Source of the DNA: CAYQQU01 sp964419545
Lineage (GTDB): Bacteria > Bacteroidota > Bacteroidia > Chitinophagales > Saprospiraceae
Assembly (NCBI GenBank): GCA_964419545.1
Contig: CAYQQU010000007.1
Span: 62,001-126,000 of the forward strand
Reading direction: 5' to 3'
DNA: 64,000 bases
This document shows positions 43,049 through 52,544 of the stretch, piece after piece. Position 1 is the first letter of the stretch. Each line of letters begins with the position of its first letter. The translations under genes were made by a program, and so were the position numbers. Below the pieces are notes generated by a model. That model saw only the letters and a program-made list of their open reading frames with translations, made no database searches and was not told where the DNA came from.

Positions 43049-43486
43049 GGCAAATGAATAAATACGGCAATAACAAAAGGCCGCGCGCGAAGGTACCTAT
43101 TTTTTTGGCGCGCTGTAAAATTCAGGCTATGTCGTCTCCCCAGCATATTACACATAATTTCATTTAAAAAAATTTCGCCCGATCATTTATTTTTGCAGCA
43201 CACCCATAGGAAACAACGCCGCTTTCCATTCCCCGCAGATCAAATATCTACAGAATCAGTCGCCCGCTCACTCTGCCTTTTCCTGACGCGCACGGTTGGC
43301 GTTCGTTCGTAGTGGTAAACGATGACCTGAACAGTGCGGTCGGTTGCGTTCCAGGAAGGTCTGCTGCTGACGGCGCGTGCGCATTCACTCCGGGAAAGCA
43401 GAACTTTATTCGCAAATACTCGTTTATCAAGCAAATTTCCATCGGCCTCGTCGCGGCGACGCCGGTAATAAACATCTGGACTAGAC
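43049..43486. other. Intergenic spacer before the M36 peptidase
   Basis: 438 bases between divergent genes. TATTTTTG at 43188-43195 fits TAnnTTTG, about 290 bases before the peptidase start, but no TTG lies at the right distance. Short readings in this stretch lack ribosome sites and family features; I see no supportable gene. Confidence 0.45.
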
Positions 43487-46400
43487 ATGAAAATGAATCG
43501 TTTACTTCTTCTTCTCCTGTCTCTTGCAGGCAGCCATTTCCTTTTTGCGCAGTCGCAGCCGGCTCTGGAAATTACCATGGCCCACCTTCGGCAGCACCTG
43601 ACCGAGTTGAAACTTACAGACGCCGACATCGCCGATATCGCCGTTCAGAACGAGGTATTCTCCAGGCATAACGGCGTCACCCACCTCTACCTGGTGCAGC
43701 AGCATGCGGGTATCCCGGTGCACAATGCCGTTCTCAACGCGAATATCACTCCGGATGGACGCGTATCGAGCATCGGCAACCGCTTGATCAGCCGCCTGGC
43801 GGAACGCATCAACGCCACGGCGCCCGCTATCTCCACCGCGGAAGCCGTACGAGCCGGGCTGGCGTACTTCGGTATGGATGACCACGGCGAATCATTGCGG
43901 ATAGTTGAAGAGATCAGCGAAACGGAAGTCGTCTTCGACCCAACCGGGTTGGCGCTGGAGCCGATCCCGGTAAAGCTGGTCTACCAACCTATGCCCGACC
44001 GCAGCGTGCGCCTGGCCTGGAATGTCAGTTTGTACCAGCTCGACGCACAGCACTGGTGGAACGCCCGGGTGGACGCGCTCTCGGGGGAAGTGCTGGATTA
44101 TTTCGATCAGGTCGTTCACTGTCAGTTCGGCCATCCGGCCGAGGTATGCGGCGGCCATGCACCGGTAACGGCAAAAGCTTTGCCGGCAAAACCGACGCCC
44201 TTGCTGCCGCCCGTCGACGGTTCCGTTTACAACGTTTATCCGATCACCATCGAAAGCCCCAATCACGGAGATCGCGCACTGGTCGCCGAGCCGGCGGAGC
44301 CGATCTCCTCGCCTTTCGGCTGGCACGATACGGATGGCGCGGAAGGGCCTGAATTCACCATCACGCGGGGCAATAACGTGCACGCGTACCACGATATCTT
44401 CAACCTGAACACCTCCAGTGGCGATGAACCGGACGGCGGGCCGGCGCTCAATTTCGATTTCGATCTCGACCTTTCCACCAACCAGCCCTATACCCAACTG
44501 GATCCTATCGTCACCAACCTGTTTTACTGGAATAACCTGATGCACGACGTCTGGTACCACTACGGTTTTGACGAGGCGTCCGGGAATTTCCAGACCAATA
44601 ATTACGGCAACGGCGGCGAAGCCGGCGATCCGGTCAATGCCGAGGCGCTCGATGGCAGCGGCACCAACAACGCCAATTTCGCGACTCCGCCGGACGGCAA
44701 CAATCCGCGCATGCAGATGTACCTGTGGGGCGGCGGTTTGCCGACGATCATACCGGAAGGCGGCGTCAGCATCACGGCGCCGGCCGACCTGGCAGGCGCC
44801 TACGAGTTTGCGGTTGCCGGCTTCGGCGGCGCTTTGCCGGACGGCGATGCGCCCATCTCCGCTCCGGTGGTGCTCGCCGACGATGGGATCGGGGTCGGTT
44901 CCGACGCCTGCCAGCCCATCCAGAACGGCGCAGCCCTTGCCGGCAATATTGCAATGATCGACCGTGGTGAATGTGAGTTCGGCGCTAAAATCCTGGCGGC
45001 GGAACAGGAAGGCGCCGTCGCCGTCATTATCTGTAATAACGTACCCGACCCGGCCGTGATCACCATGGGCGCCGGCGCGGTCGGCAACCAGGTTACCATA
45101 CCCGCCGTGATGATGTCTTTGCAGGATTGCAATGAGCTGAAACTGGGGCTCCCGGAATTGTCGGCTGAGCTGTCGGCTCCCCAGTTCCAGGTGCCCCAGC
45201 CCGGACCAACGGGTCGGAGCAGCGACTTCGACAACGGGGTCATCGTCCATGAATACACCCACGGCATCTCCATTCGCCTCACCGGCGGCGCCGGCAATAG
45301 CGGCTGCCTGAGTAATGACGAACAAGCCGGCGAAGGCTGGAGCGACTGGTTTGCGCTGGTGATGACCACTACCCCGGAAATGACGCCCGGGCAGCCCCGC
45401 GGTATCGGCACCTACGCCGCCGGGCAGTCGCCCAACGGCGACGGCATCCGGACTTACCCCTATTCGCGCAGCATGTCGGTCAACCCGCATACCTACGCGA
45501 ATATCAACGAAGAGTCGATCCCCCACGGCGTCGGCTCCGTTTGGTGCGTGACCATCTGGGACTTGTTCTGGAACCTGGTGGACGAATACGGCTATGATCC
45601 CGACCTGTACTTCGGCGCCGGGGGCAACAATATCGCCATGCAGCTCGTGATGGACGGTCTGAAACTGCAGGCATGCAGCCCTACCTTCATCGATTCGCGC
45701 GACGCCATCCTGGAGGCCGATATGCTCAACTACGGAGGCGCCAACCAGTGCCTGATCTGGGAAACCTTCGCGCGCCGCGGCCTCGGCGTCGACGCAGCGC
45801 CCGGCGGCAATGAAGATTTTACCATTCCGGATGCCTGCAACTTTACCTTCCGGGTCAATAAAACGGCCGTAGCCGAAGCCGATGCCGGCAGCGTGATCAC
45901 CTACAACCTGGAGATCACCAACGGCCGGGAAGAAACGGTAGAGAACGCCGTGATCACCGATAAACTGCCGGAGGGTACGACCCTCGTCCCGGGCAGCTCC
46001 GATTGTAACATCACCGAAGAAGACGGCATACTGACCATCTCTCTGGGCACGATCGAAAGCGGATTTACCGGCAATTGCAGCTACCAGTTGCAGCTTCCGG
46101 AAACGCCGTTCACCTATGCGACCTTCGAAGATGATGCAGAGAACGGCGACCAGGCCTGGAATTTCGAGAATACCCTCGGCGGCCCCACCTGGTCGCTTTC
46201 GTCGGCCGACGCCAATGACGGCGTTTTCTCTTACTATGCAGCGAACGTCAATTCGGCGAGCAATCAGATCATGGTGACCTCCGAGCCGGTCGTGCTCGAC
46301 GGAGAAAATCCGGCGCTATCGTTCTGGCATCGTTATGATACCGAGGCCAACTTCGACGGCGGGGTGGTCGAGATCTCACCCGGTAATACCAATTTATGGT

Positions 46401-46993
46401 TCGACCTCGGCCCGATCATCATTCAGAACGGCTACGATCGAGCGCTGAGCGAAAACTCCGACAGCCCCCTCGCCGGGCGCCGGGCTTTCCATGGAGACAG
46501 CGAAGGCTGGCAGCAGACCATCGTCGACTTGAGCAATTACGCCGGGGCGACGGTGCGCGTGCGTTTCCGGTTCGCTACGGACAGCCAGGTGGCTGCCGAC
46601 GGCTGGTACGTAGACGACATTCGCTTCCTGGGTAACCTCCATTTCGTGAGCAACACGGCCTGCACCATCAACGACGGAGAGGAACTGTGCAGCTCCGCCA
46701 TTACCCTGGTCAATGGCGACCTGCTCAACGATACGGAGGAACTGAGCTCGGAACTCGGACTGACCATCTTCCCCAACCCGACCGACGATCGCTTCGTGCT
46801 TCGCCTGAACCGGGTGCTGGACGGCGCTGTCGAAATGCGCATCCTGGGAACGGACGGCCGCCTGCTGGAGCGCCGCCGGTACGACGCGTTCCAAAGCGAG
46901 GAAGTGGATATGACGCCTTACGGCGCGGGCGTGTATTTCGTACAACTCCGCACCGATACCGGAACGATTACCCATAAGCTGATCGTACAGTAA
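43487..46993 (+). CDS. Secreted M36 (fungalysin) metallopeptidase with PA domain and T9SS sorting signal
   Basis: 1168 residues. Signal peptide 1-20, a fungalysin propeptide (FTP, about 25-100), the M36 catalytic region with the zinc site H588-E-Y-T-H592 and the third ligand E616 in GEGWSDWF. A protease-associated domain (about 430-560) is inserted before it. Then come a DUF11-like module (785-860), a lectin/MAM-like module (870-1060) and the T9SS type A C-terminal sorting domain (about 1092-1168, FPNPTDDRFVLRLN...LIVQ). It should be exported to the surface by T9SS and degrade proteins. Confidence 0.95.
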   Translation: MKMNRLLLLLLSLAGSHFLFAQSQPALEITMAHLRQHLTELKLTDADIADIAVQNEVFSRHNGVTHLYLVQQHAGIPVHNAVLNANITPDGRVSSIGNRLISRLAERINATAPAISTAEAVRAGLAYFGMDDHGESLRIVEEISETEVVFDPTGLALEPIPVKLVYQPMPDRSVRLAWNVSLYQLDAQHWWNARVDALSGEVLDYFDQVVHCQFGHPAEVCGGHAPVTAKALPAKPTPLLPPVDGSVYNVYPITIESPNHGDRALVAEPAEPISSPFGWHDTDGAEGPEFTITRGNNVHAYHDIFNLNTSSGDEPDGGPALNFDFDLDLSTNQPYTQLDPIVTNLFYWNNLMHDVWYHYGFDEASGNFQTNNYGNGGEAGDPVNAEALDGSGTNNANFATPPDGNNPRMQMYLWGGGLPTIIPEGGVSITAPADLAGAYEFAVAGFGGALPDGDAPISAPVVLADDGIGVGSDACQPIQNGAALAGNIAMIDRGECEFGAKILAAEQEGAVAVIICNNVPDPAVITMGAGAVGNQVTIPAVMMSLQDCNELKLGLPELSAELSAPQFQVPQPGPTGRSSDFDNGVIVHEYTHGISIRLTGGAGNSGCLSNDEQAGEGWSDWFALVMTTTPEMTPGQPRGIGTYAAGQSPNGDGIRTYPYSRSMSVNPHTYANINEESIPHGVGSVWCVTIWDLFWNLVDEYGYDPDLYFGAGGNNIAMQLVMDGLKLQACSPTFIDSRDAILEADMLNYGGANQCLIWETFARRGLGVDAAPGGNEDFTIPDACNFTFRVNKTAVAEADAGSVITYNLEITNGREETVENAVITDKLPEGTTLVPGSSDCNITEEDGILTISLGTIESGFTGNCSYQLQLPETPFTYATFEDDAENGDQAWNFENTLGGPTWSLSSADANDGVFSYYAANVNSASNQIMVTSEPVVLDGENPALSFWHRYDTEANFDGGVVEISPGNTNLWFDLGPIIIQNGYDRALSENSDSPLAGRRAFHGDSEGWQQTIVDLSNYAGATVRVRFRFATDSQVAADGWYVDDIRFLGNLHFVSNTACTINDGEELCSSAITLVNGDLLNDTEELSSELGLTIFPNPTDDRFVLRLNRVLDGAVEMRILGTDGRLLERRRYDAFQSEEVDMTPYGAGVYFVQLRTDTGTITHKLIVQ

Positions 46994-47004
46994 AAACAGG
47001 AGAC

Positions 47005-47050
47005 AGGAGTTTCACAAGCTAGAGCTAGAGCTAGGGCTTGTGAAACTCCT
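47005..47050. terminator. Hairpin between convergent peptidase and aldehyde dehydrogenase genes
   Basis: AGGAGTTTCACAAGC (47005-47019) and its complement (47036-47050), perfect 15-bp arms with a 16-base loop made of near-repeats of AGAGCT. It lies just beyond the peptidase stop and touches the 3' end of the minus-strand gene at 47053. Without a T tract, bidirectional termination is likely rather than certain. Confidence 0.6.
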
Positions 47051-47052
47051 TA

Positions 47053-48507
47053 TCAGTAATACTTCACGCATACATTCTTGGCGTCCGTAAAGAAGCGGAG
47101 CGCTTCCATGCCGCCCTCGCGGCCGACGCCTGAATTTTTCACGCCGCCGAAGGGTGTTCTCAGGTCGCGCACCATCCAGCAATTAACCCATACGATACCG
47201 GCTTGCAGTTGTTCGGCGACCCGGTTGGCCTTGCTGATGTCCTGGGTCCAGACCGTGGCCGATAAACCGTAATTGGTGCTGTTGGCCAGCGCGACAGCTT
47301 CCGCTTCCGTGTCGAAAGGTTGAATGGTGACGACCGGACCGAAAATTTCTTCCTGATTGGTGCGGCAAGTTACCGGCAGGCCTTCGATGACCGCCGGGCG
47401 GAGAAAATAGCCGTTCTCGAACTCTCCCTGCATCTCCACTTCTTTGCCGCCGCAAAGCAGGGCGCCGCCCTCCACTTCCGCGAGCTGCAGATAACTTTTA
47501 ATCTTTTCCAGGTGCGCCTGTGATACGACGGCGCCCAGGTCGGAGACGGGGCTGGCCGGATCGCCCACTTTCAGGAATTGTGTTCGCTTGACCAGTTCTT
47601 CCCGGAAGCGGTCGTAAATGGGACGCTGGACGTATATGCGCGAGCCGCAGAGGCAGATCTGTCCGTTATTGGAAAAAGAGGATCGCAGCGTATCGACGAT
47701 CATGCGGTCGAAGTTGCAATCGGCGAAGATGATATTCGGATTTTTGCCGCCGAGTTCCAGGGAAAGCTTTTTGAACTCCGGAGCGGCGGCGGCGGCGATC
47801 TTTTTCCCGGTGGCGGTGCCGCCGGTGAAGGAGATGGCTTTGATCTTGGGGTGGGCGACGATCGCCTGCCCGGCGCTGTCGCCCCGGCCGTGGACGATGT
47901 TGAGCACTCCGGGGGGCAGGCCGGCCTCGATACAGGCTTTGGCCAGCATGTGGGCCGTCATGGGGGTCATCTCAGAAGGCTTGCCGACTACACAGTTGCC
48001 GACGGCCAGGGCCGGCGCGATTTTCCAGGTAAACAGATAGAGCGGCAGATTCCAGGGAGAAATACAGCCCACCACGCCCAGGGGTTGGCGCAGGGTATAG
48101 TTGATGGCTTCGCGCTCCATATGATGGGATTCCGAACCGAAGTGGAGGATACTGGTGGCGAAAAAGCGGAAATTGGCCTGGGCCCTCGGGATGTCCACGC
48201 TGCGGGCCATGGAGACGGGTTTGCCCGAATCGACCGACTCGGCGCGGGCGAAGGTCTCCAGGTTTTGTTCGAGAATGTCGGCGATGCGCGTCAGGATGCG
48301 AAAGCGTCGGCGCACCCCACCGGAAGACCATTCCGGGAAGGCGCGTTCGGCGGCTTCTACAGCCCGTTGTACGTCGTCGGGACCCGAATCGGGGATCTGG
48401 GAATACACCTTTCCCGTTGCGGGCTTGTAATTGTCGAGATATTTTCCGGAAGCGGCGGGGGCGAGCGCCCCGTCGATGTAGTTTTTGATATACTTATCCG
48501 GCGTCAT
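47053..48507 (-). CDS. Aldehyde dehydrogenase (semialdehyde type)
   Basis: 484 residues. NAD(P)-dependent oxidation of an aldehyde. The catalytic Glu is in LELGGKNPN and the nucleophile Cys in GQICLCGSR; the nucleotide site has FTGGTATGKKIA. The GQICLCGSR form is typical of 2-hydroxymuconic or 2-aminomuconic semialdehyde dehydrogenases, so an aromatic or tryptophan-catabolism intermediate is plausible. No other pathway gene is adjacent. Convergent with the M36 peptidase, and 31 bases from the M28 gene on the same strand. Confidence 0.88.
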   Translation of the reverse strand: MTPDKYIKNYIDGALAPAASGKYLDNYKPATGKVYSQIPDSGPDDVQRAVEAAERAFPEWSSGGVRRRFRILTRIADILEQNLETFARAESVDSGKPVSMARSVDIPRAQANFRFFATSILHFGSESHHMEREAINYTLRQPLGVVGCISPWNLPLYLFTWKIAPALAVGNCVVGKPSEMTPMTAHMLAKACIEAGLPPGVLNIVHGRGDSAGQAIVAHPKIKAISFTGGTATGKKIAAAAAPEFKKLSLELGGKNPNIIFADCNFDRMIVDTLRSSFSNNGQICLCGSRIYVQRPIYDRFREELVKRTQFLKVGDPASPVSDLGAVVSQAHLEKIKSYLQLAEVEGGALLCGGKEVEMQGEFENGYFLRPAVIEGLPVTCRTNQEEIFGPVVTIQPFDTEAEAVALANSTNYGLSATVWTQDISKANRVAEQLQAGIVWVNCWMVRDLRTPFGGVKNSGVGREGGMEALRFFTDAKNVCVKYY

Positions 48508-48538
48508 AACCAGGGCGGGTTAAAAGAAAAGTTAGAAG

Positions 48539-49522
48539 TTAGAAAGTTCCGGCGGCTTCGCGGTACACCACGGCGGTCATTACCCGCCCGACAGCGCGCA
48601 GGGTGCGGACATCGATGATGTCGAGGTTGTCATTGTGGGTGTGCCAATGATCGCCAAAACCTTTGTTTTGGGAGTTGAGCGGCAGGTTGATCACGTCGAT
48701 CATCGGAATGCCGGCAATGGTGTTGACGAAGTAGTGGTCGTCGGTGACGCCGCCGCCGTTGACGTTGACGAAGTAGTTGCCGTAGCCCATGCGGTTGGCG
48801 AGGGTCCATACTTTATCGACGAGTTGGGGGGCGAAATAAACAGAATATTGCTCCTTGGGGAAGCGGGCGCCTTTTGCGCCTACCATATCCAGGAGGATGC
48901 CGTAGTCGGGGCGGGCGTGCGGCTGGCGGGACCAGTACTGGGAGCCCAGCCCCCAGGTCTCGTCATCGCCCCCGTTCTCCCCCTGGTCTTCGACGTCGAA
49001 GAGCACCAGGTCGACGCCCAGGTCGATGGGATTTTCTTTGAGCAGGCGGGCGATCTCCAGAATGACGGCAACCCCGCTGGCGCCGTCGTCGGCCCCGAGG
49101 ATCGCTTCATCCTGTCGCTCGGTGCTGAGGGGCGAGTCGGCCAGGTGGCGCGAATCCCAGTGCGCCGCCAGCATAATGCGCTTGCGGTTGTCCGGGTTGT
49201 ACTGGGCGATGATATTGGTCGCGTTGAGGGTCTCTCCCGTGTAGCGTTCCACCTGGAAGTCCTGTTCGATGACCTTGGCGTCAAATCGCTCGAACTGCGC
49301 GACGAGCCACTCCTTGCATTCGCGATGGGCTTCGGTGTTGGGTACGCGCGGCCCGAAAGATACCTGCCCGGCCAGGTAGGCGTAGGCGGAGTCGTGCTCG
49401 AAGCGCGGAACGGTTATGGTTTTCTTTTCCTCCTGCTCCGGGGGCGGCGGATCGTTTTTACAGGCGACGGCCGTCAGGAAGAGCATCGCCCAGATGAGGG
49501 ACAGGCGAAAGAGCTGTTGCAT
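48539..49522 (-). CDS. M28-family lipoprotein aminopeptidase or cyclotransferase-like
   Basis: 327 residues from the ATG at 49522. A lipoprotein-type signal (MQQLFRLSLIWAMLFLTAVAC, Cys 21) precedes the peptidase. Zinc ligands are recognisable in AAHWDSR, GADDGASG, EDQGENGGDDETW, TDDHYF and WHTHNDN, so the binuclear site looks complete. M28 proteins with this sequence type include glutaminyl-peptide cyclotransferases; sequence alone does not separate the two. It is predicted to work in the periplasm or on the cell surface. 4 bases separate it from thiL. Confidence 0.85.
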   Translation of the reverse strand: MQQLFRLSLIWAMLFLTAVACKNDPPPPEQEEKKTITVPRFEHDSAYAYLAGQVSFGPRVPNTEAHRECKEWLVAQFERFDAKVIEQDFQVERYTGETLNATNIIAQYNPDNRKRIMLAAHWDSRHLADSPLSTERQDEAILGADDGASGVAVILEIARLLKENPIDLGVDLVLFDVEDQGENGGDDETWGLGSQYWSRQPHARPDYGILLDMVGAKGARFPKEQYSVYFAPQLVDKVWTLANRMGYGNYFVNVNGGGVTDDHYFVNTIAGIPMIDVINLPLNSQNKGFGDHWHTHNDNLDIIDVRTLRAVGRVMTAVVYREAAGTF

Positions 49523-49526
49523 GTTT

Positions 49527-50588
49527 TTATTGCTTTTCTTTGTTAGGATCAAAATGCCGCCATCCCTGCGCCTGGAGCGGATGGATATTACCGCCGATGG
49601 TATGTAGCTTCACGCCCTCCGCCGCGGCCACCATTTCGCCCATGATGTAAATGTCGGGCAGGTATTTGACTTTTTCCACATCTCCGGGATCGATGGTGAA
49701 CAGCAGTTCGTAATCTTCTCCGCCGCTCAGGGCGCAGGTGATCGGGTCCATGTTGAAGTCGATGGCCTGCAGCTTGGCGTCGGGATGAATAGGCACGCCG
49801 CTTTCTTCGATAAAAGCGCCGAGCCCGGACGATTTGCAGAGATGAAAAACCTCGGAAGCTACCCCGTCGGAGACGTCGATCATGGCCGTGGGCGTCAGTT
49901 CGGCTTTGCGAAAACGTTCGATCATATCGTTGCGCGCTTCGGGTTTGAGCTGCCGCTCGATGAGGTAGGGGCGGTCGCTGAGATCGGGCTGCAGGTCGGG
50001 ATTATCCAGAAAAAGTTGCTTCTCGCGCTCCAGGAGTTGCAGCCCCAGGTAAGCGGCTCCTACATTGCCGGTGATGCAGAGCAAGTCGCCTTCCCGGGCG
50101 CCGTCCCGATAGGTCAGTTTACCGGGTTCGCCCTGCCCGAGGGCGGTCACACTGATGATCAGTCCGCGGTTGGAGGAAGTGGTATCGCCGCCGACGAGGT
50201 CGACCTGATAGCGTTCGCAAGCCAGGTAAATACCGGCGTAGATCTCTTCGAGCGCTTCAACGGAAAAGCGATTGGACAGGGCGATGGAAACCGTGATCTG
50301 CCGGGGAACGGCATTCATGGCATAGATGTCGGAGAGGTTGACCACCACGGATTTGTAGCCCAGGTGTTTCAGCGGCGTATAAGTCAGGTCAAAATGAATG
50401 CCCTCCACCAGCATGTCGGTGGAAACGACGGTCAGAAACCCCTGGTTGTCGATAACCGCCGCGTCGTCGCCTACGCCTTTCACGGTAGAAGGCTGGGTGA
50501 TCCGGGCTTTACCGGTGAGGTGGTCGATGAGCCCGAACTCGCCGAGTTCGTTGACATCTGTGCGCTTGGGTGGTTGTGGTTCCGTCAT
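49527..50588 (-). CDS. thiL: Thiamine-monophosphate kinase
   Basis: 353 residues. It phosphorylates thiamine monophosphate to thiamine diphosphate, using ATP and Mg2+. VKGVGDDAAVI (Mg-ATP loop), LVGGDTTSS, DVSDGVASE and CALSGGEDYELLF are the conserved family blocks. It is upstream of the M28 gene on the same strand, probably co-transcribed. No TPP riboswitch was recognised in the 72 bases upstream. Confidence 0.95.
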   Translation of the reverse strand: MTEPQPPKRTDVNELGEFGLIDHLTGKARITQPSTVKGVGDDAAVIDNQGFLTVVSTDMLVEGIHFDLTYTPLKHLGYKSVVVNLSDIYAMNAVPRQITVSIALSNRFSVEALEEIYAGIYLACERYQVDLVGGDTTSSNRGLIISVTALGQGEPGKLTYRDGAREGDLLCITGNVGAAYLGLQLLEREKQLFLDNPDLQPDLSDRPYLIERQLKPEARNDMIERFRKAELTPTAMIDVSDGVASEVFHLCKSSGLGAFIEESGVPIHPDAKLQAIDFNMDPITCALSGGEDYELLFTIDPGDVEKVKYLPDIYIMGEMVAAAEGVKLHTIGGNIHPLQAQGWRHFDPNKEKQ

Positions 50589-50660
50589 ATATGCTATTCT
50601 CCCGGCCTGATTTGTTGCCGGGCTTCGTAAAGTAAAGCAATAAACCGCCGGATTTGTTGG

Positions 50661-51827
50661 CTAGCCCTTGATTTGTTTGAGGTAATAATCGACGTGGCGC
50701 ACGGCCATGGGGCCGTCGGCTTCCGCCAGCTTGCGGGCTTCCTGCAGAACGGTTTCGGCCGATTCGATCTTACCCTGCTGAGCCAAGATATCCGCGTAGG
50801 TCAGTAGGTGTTTGTAAGATTGTTTTGCTTTGGCGGCGCGGGCGGCGAATTTCTCGGCAAGTTTTACGGCTTTTTTGCTACCCGGCAGCACCTCGGCGAT
50901 GTTCTGGGCGAGCAGGGCCAGTTCGGCGGGATCGTCGGCCACGATTTTGGCGCCGTATTTTTTGGCGGTTTTCAGGAACTTCTTTTCGTCCTTCATGACC
51001 TGGTAAAACTCCATCTCGGTGTTGAGGCGAAAAGCCGTCGCGCGCTCCGGATAGTGGTCTTCCATTTTATCGACGGCTTCTTCGATCAGGGATTCCATTT
51101 TGAATTCCACGCCTTTCTGAGCGGTAGCTTCGCAGGCCAGCCGCACCTTTTCCTTGACTTCTGCCTCGGAAGTCAGCTGGATGATCTGGTCTTTGTGTTC
51201 CGCCATCAATCCGAAGATCCGGGAATCGGCTTCCGTGACGGCTTCTAAAATGAAGCGGAGGTTAAAGTCGGAAGTGAGGTCGTCCTGGTCGCGCAGGTAC
51301 TCATTGGCGATGGCGAGGCTGGGTTTACCGGCTTTGTTGAGCGCGCGCACGTAGTTGAAAACGAGTTCCGGATCGCGATCGCCGGCTTCGTAAGCCTCGG
51401 CATACTCGCCGCTGCGGTCGATTTTGCCGAGCGCCTGCTCGCCCAGCTTGATGAAACCCTCTACCTGCTGGGCGCCCCGCACTTGTTGTACGACCTCACC
51501 GGTATAGTCGATGAAAAAGAGCGTCGGGAAAGCGGATACCGGGTACTTTTTGCGAAACGTGATCCCCTCGCCTTTTTCCATATCCAGTTTGAGGTTGACG
51601 AAGTTTTTATTGTAAAACGCGCCCACCTTGTCGTCGGTGAATACATACTTCGCCATTCGCTTGCAAGGGCCGCACCACTCGGCGAAGGCGTCGACGAAGA
51701 TGATTTTATCCTGTTTTTTGGCTTCGGCCATGGCTTCCTCCCAAGTCCCCTCGAAAAAGTCGATTCCCTGGGCAATACTACTGCCCGCGATGAGCAGGCA
51801 TAGAACAAAGAGCGACCAACGTATCAT
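50661..51827 (-). CDS. Exported thioredoxin-fold protein with helical C-terminus
   Basis: 388 residues from the ATG at 51827; a TTG start 7 codons upstream is less likely. A signal peptide (1-20, ending GSSIAQ) leads to a thioredoxin domain with W51-C-G-P-C55 and the usual cis-Pro region (PVSAFPTLFFIDYTGE). The C-terminal 230 residues are helical and TPR-like (YLRDQDDLTSDFNLRFILEA...). It should be a periplasmic disulfide reductase or isomerase. Single gene, 72 bases after thiL on the same strand. Confidence 0.88.
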   Translation of the reverse strand: MIRWSLFVLCLLIAGSSIAQGIDFFEGTWEEAMAEAKKQDKIIFVDAFAEWCGPCKRMAKYVFTDDKVGAFYNKNFVNLKLDMEKGEGITFRKKYPVSAFPTLFFIDYTGEVVQQVRGAQQVEGFIKLGEQALGKIDRSGEYAEAYEAGDRDPELVFNYVRALNKAGKPSLAIANEYLRDQDDLTSDFNLRFILEAVTEADSRIFGLMAEHKDQIIQLTSEAEVKEKVRLACEATAQKGVEFKMESLIEEAVDKMEDHYPERATAFRLNTEMEFYQVMKDEKKFLKTAKKYGAKIVADDPAELALLAQNIAEVLPGSKKAVKLAEKFAARAAKAKQSYKHLLTYADILAQQGKIESAETVLQEARKLAEADGPMAVRHVDYYLKQIKG

Positions 51828-51869
51828 AGTTTTTCCTTTTTTCTTCAAAGATATGGTTTCGGCCAGACT

Positions 51870-52436
51870 CTATTCACCCTCCAGGCCTTGCTCCTGGAAT
51901 TTGCGCACCAGGTCGTCGGGCGTTTCCGCTGCCTGCAGAGCCTGCAACAACAGCTCGGCATCCTTGGCGAGGTAGTGTTCCGAATGTCGCTGCAGGAAAT
52001 ACTGGTAATAGCGCGCTGCCCGGGCGCTGTCGCGCAAATCCTGGTCGGCAGTAAACCCCTGCAGGAAGAGGGCTTCCGGCGCTCGCTCGAAATCTTCGTA
52101 ATTGCGGTTCACCAGCCCCCACAGGATGATAGCTTTTTCGATCTCCCCGGCGCCTCGCGCCACGTCGGCTGCCCGGAACACCAGGGCCGCGGCGGCGGTA
52201 TCCGCGGGATATTTTTCGATCAGCAGCTCCGTCTTTTCAACGATCTGTAAAGCGGCGCCGGTATCGAAGCGAGTACCTGGCGAGGCGGCTAGCTGGGTTT
52301 CCAGGGCCCGGATCTCCTCCTTGATCTGAGCGGCGTTCTTTTCCCGGTCCGGCGAATCGGAGGGTGCGCCGCAGGCGCCGAGCAGGAAAGCAAAACCAAC
52401 CGCTGCAAAATAAGCGTTGCGCATTTTTTTGCACAA
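51870..52436 (-). CDS. Small lipoprotein with TPR-like helices
   Basis: 188 residues, of which the first few may not be translated (a second Met at residue 5 is equally good). The lipobox LLGAC (Cys 22) marks it as a lipoprotein. Helical repeats (TAAAALVFRAADVARGAGEIEKAIILWGLV, APEALFLQGFTADQDLRDSARAARYYQYFL) resemble TPRs and the tol-pal system class of proteins, but it is too short to be sure. 21 bases downstream of the thioredoxin-fold gene's start region on the same strand; possibly co-transcribed. Confidence 0.7.
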   Translation of the reverse strand: MCKKMRNAYFAAVGFAFLLGACGAPSDSPDREKNAAQIKEEIRALETQLAASPGTRFDTGAALQIVEKTELLIEKYPADTAAAALVFRAADVARGAGEIEKAIILWGLVNRNYEDFERAPEALFLQGFTADQDLRDSARAARYYQYFLQRHSEHYLAKDAELLLQALQAAETPDDLVRKFQEQGLEGE

Positions 52437-52544
52437 AACTACGTACTTCCGGCCTCACCGAAAAGTTTACCTCCCGGCGGTGCTTAAACATTTGTGCCGT
52501 TCCGCAGTCAAAGGAACCAAAATCCGGGTTAACCACATGTTGAA

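Noticed and set aside
43248..43475. Possible small gene before the M36 peptidase
   Set aside because: Composition is non-protein-like (many Arg, Cys, Pro), without a hydrophobic or conserved block, and no upstream ribosome site.
43892..45526. Long minus-strand reading opposite the M36 peptidase
   Set aside because: No homology pattern, and the plus strand carries HEYTH and other catalytic sites.
50589..50660. Possible TPP riboswitch before thiL
   Set aside because: 72 bases only and no CUGAGA-type core or other TPP-box pattern was seen.
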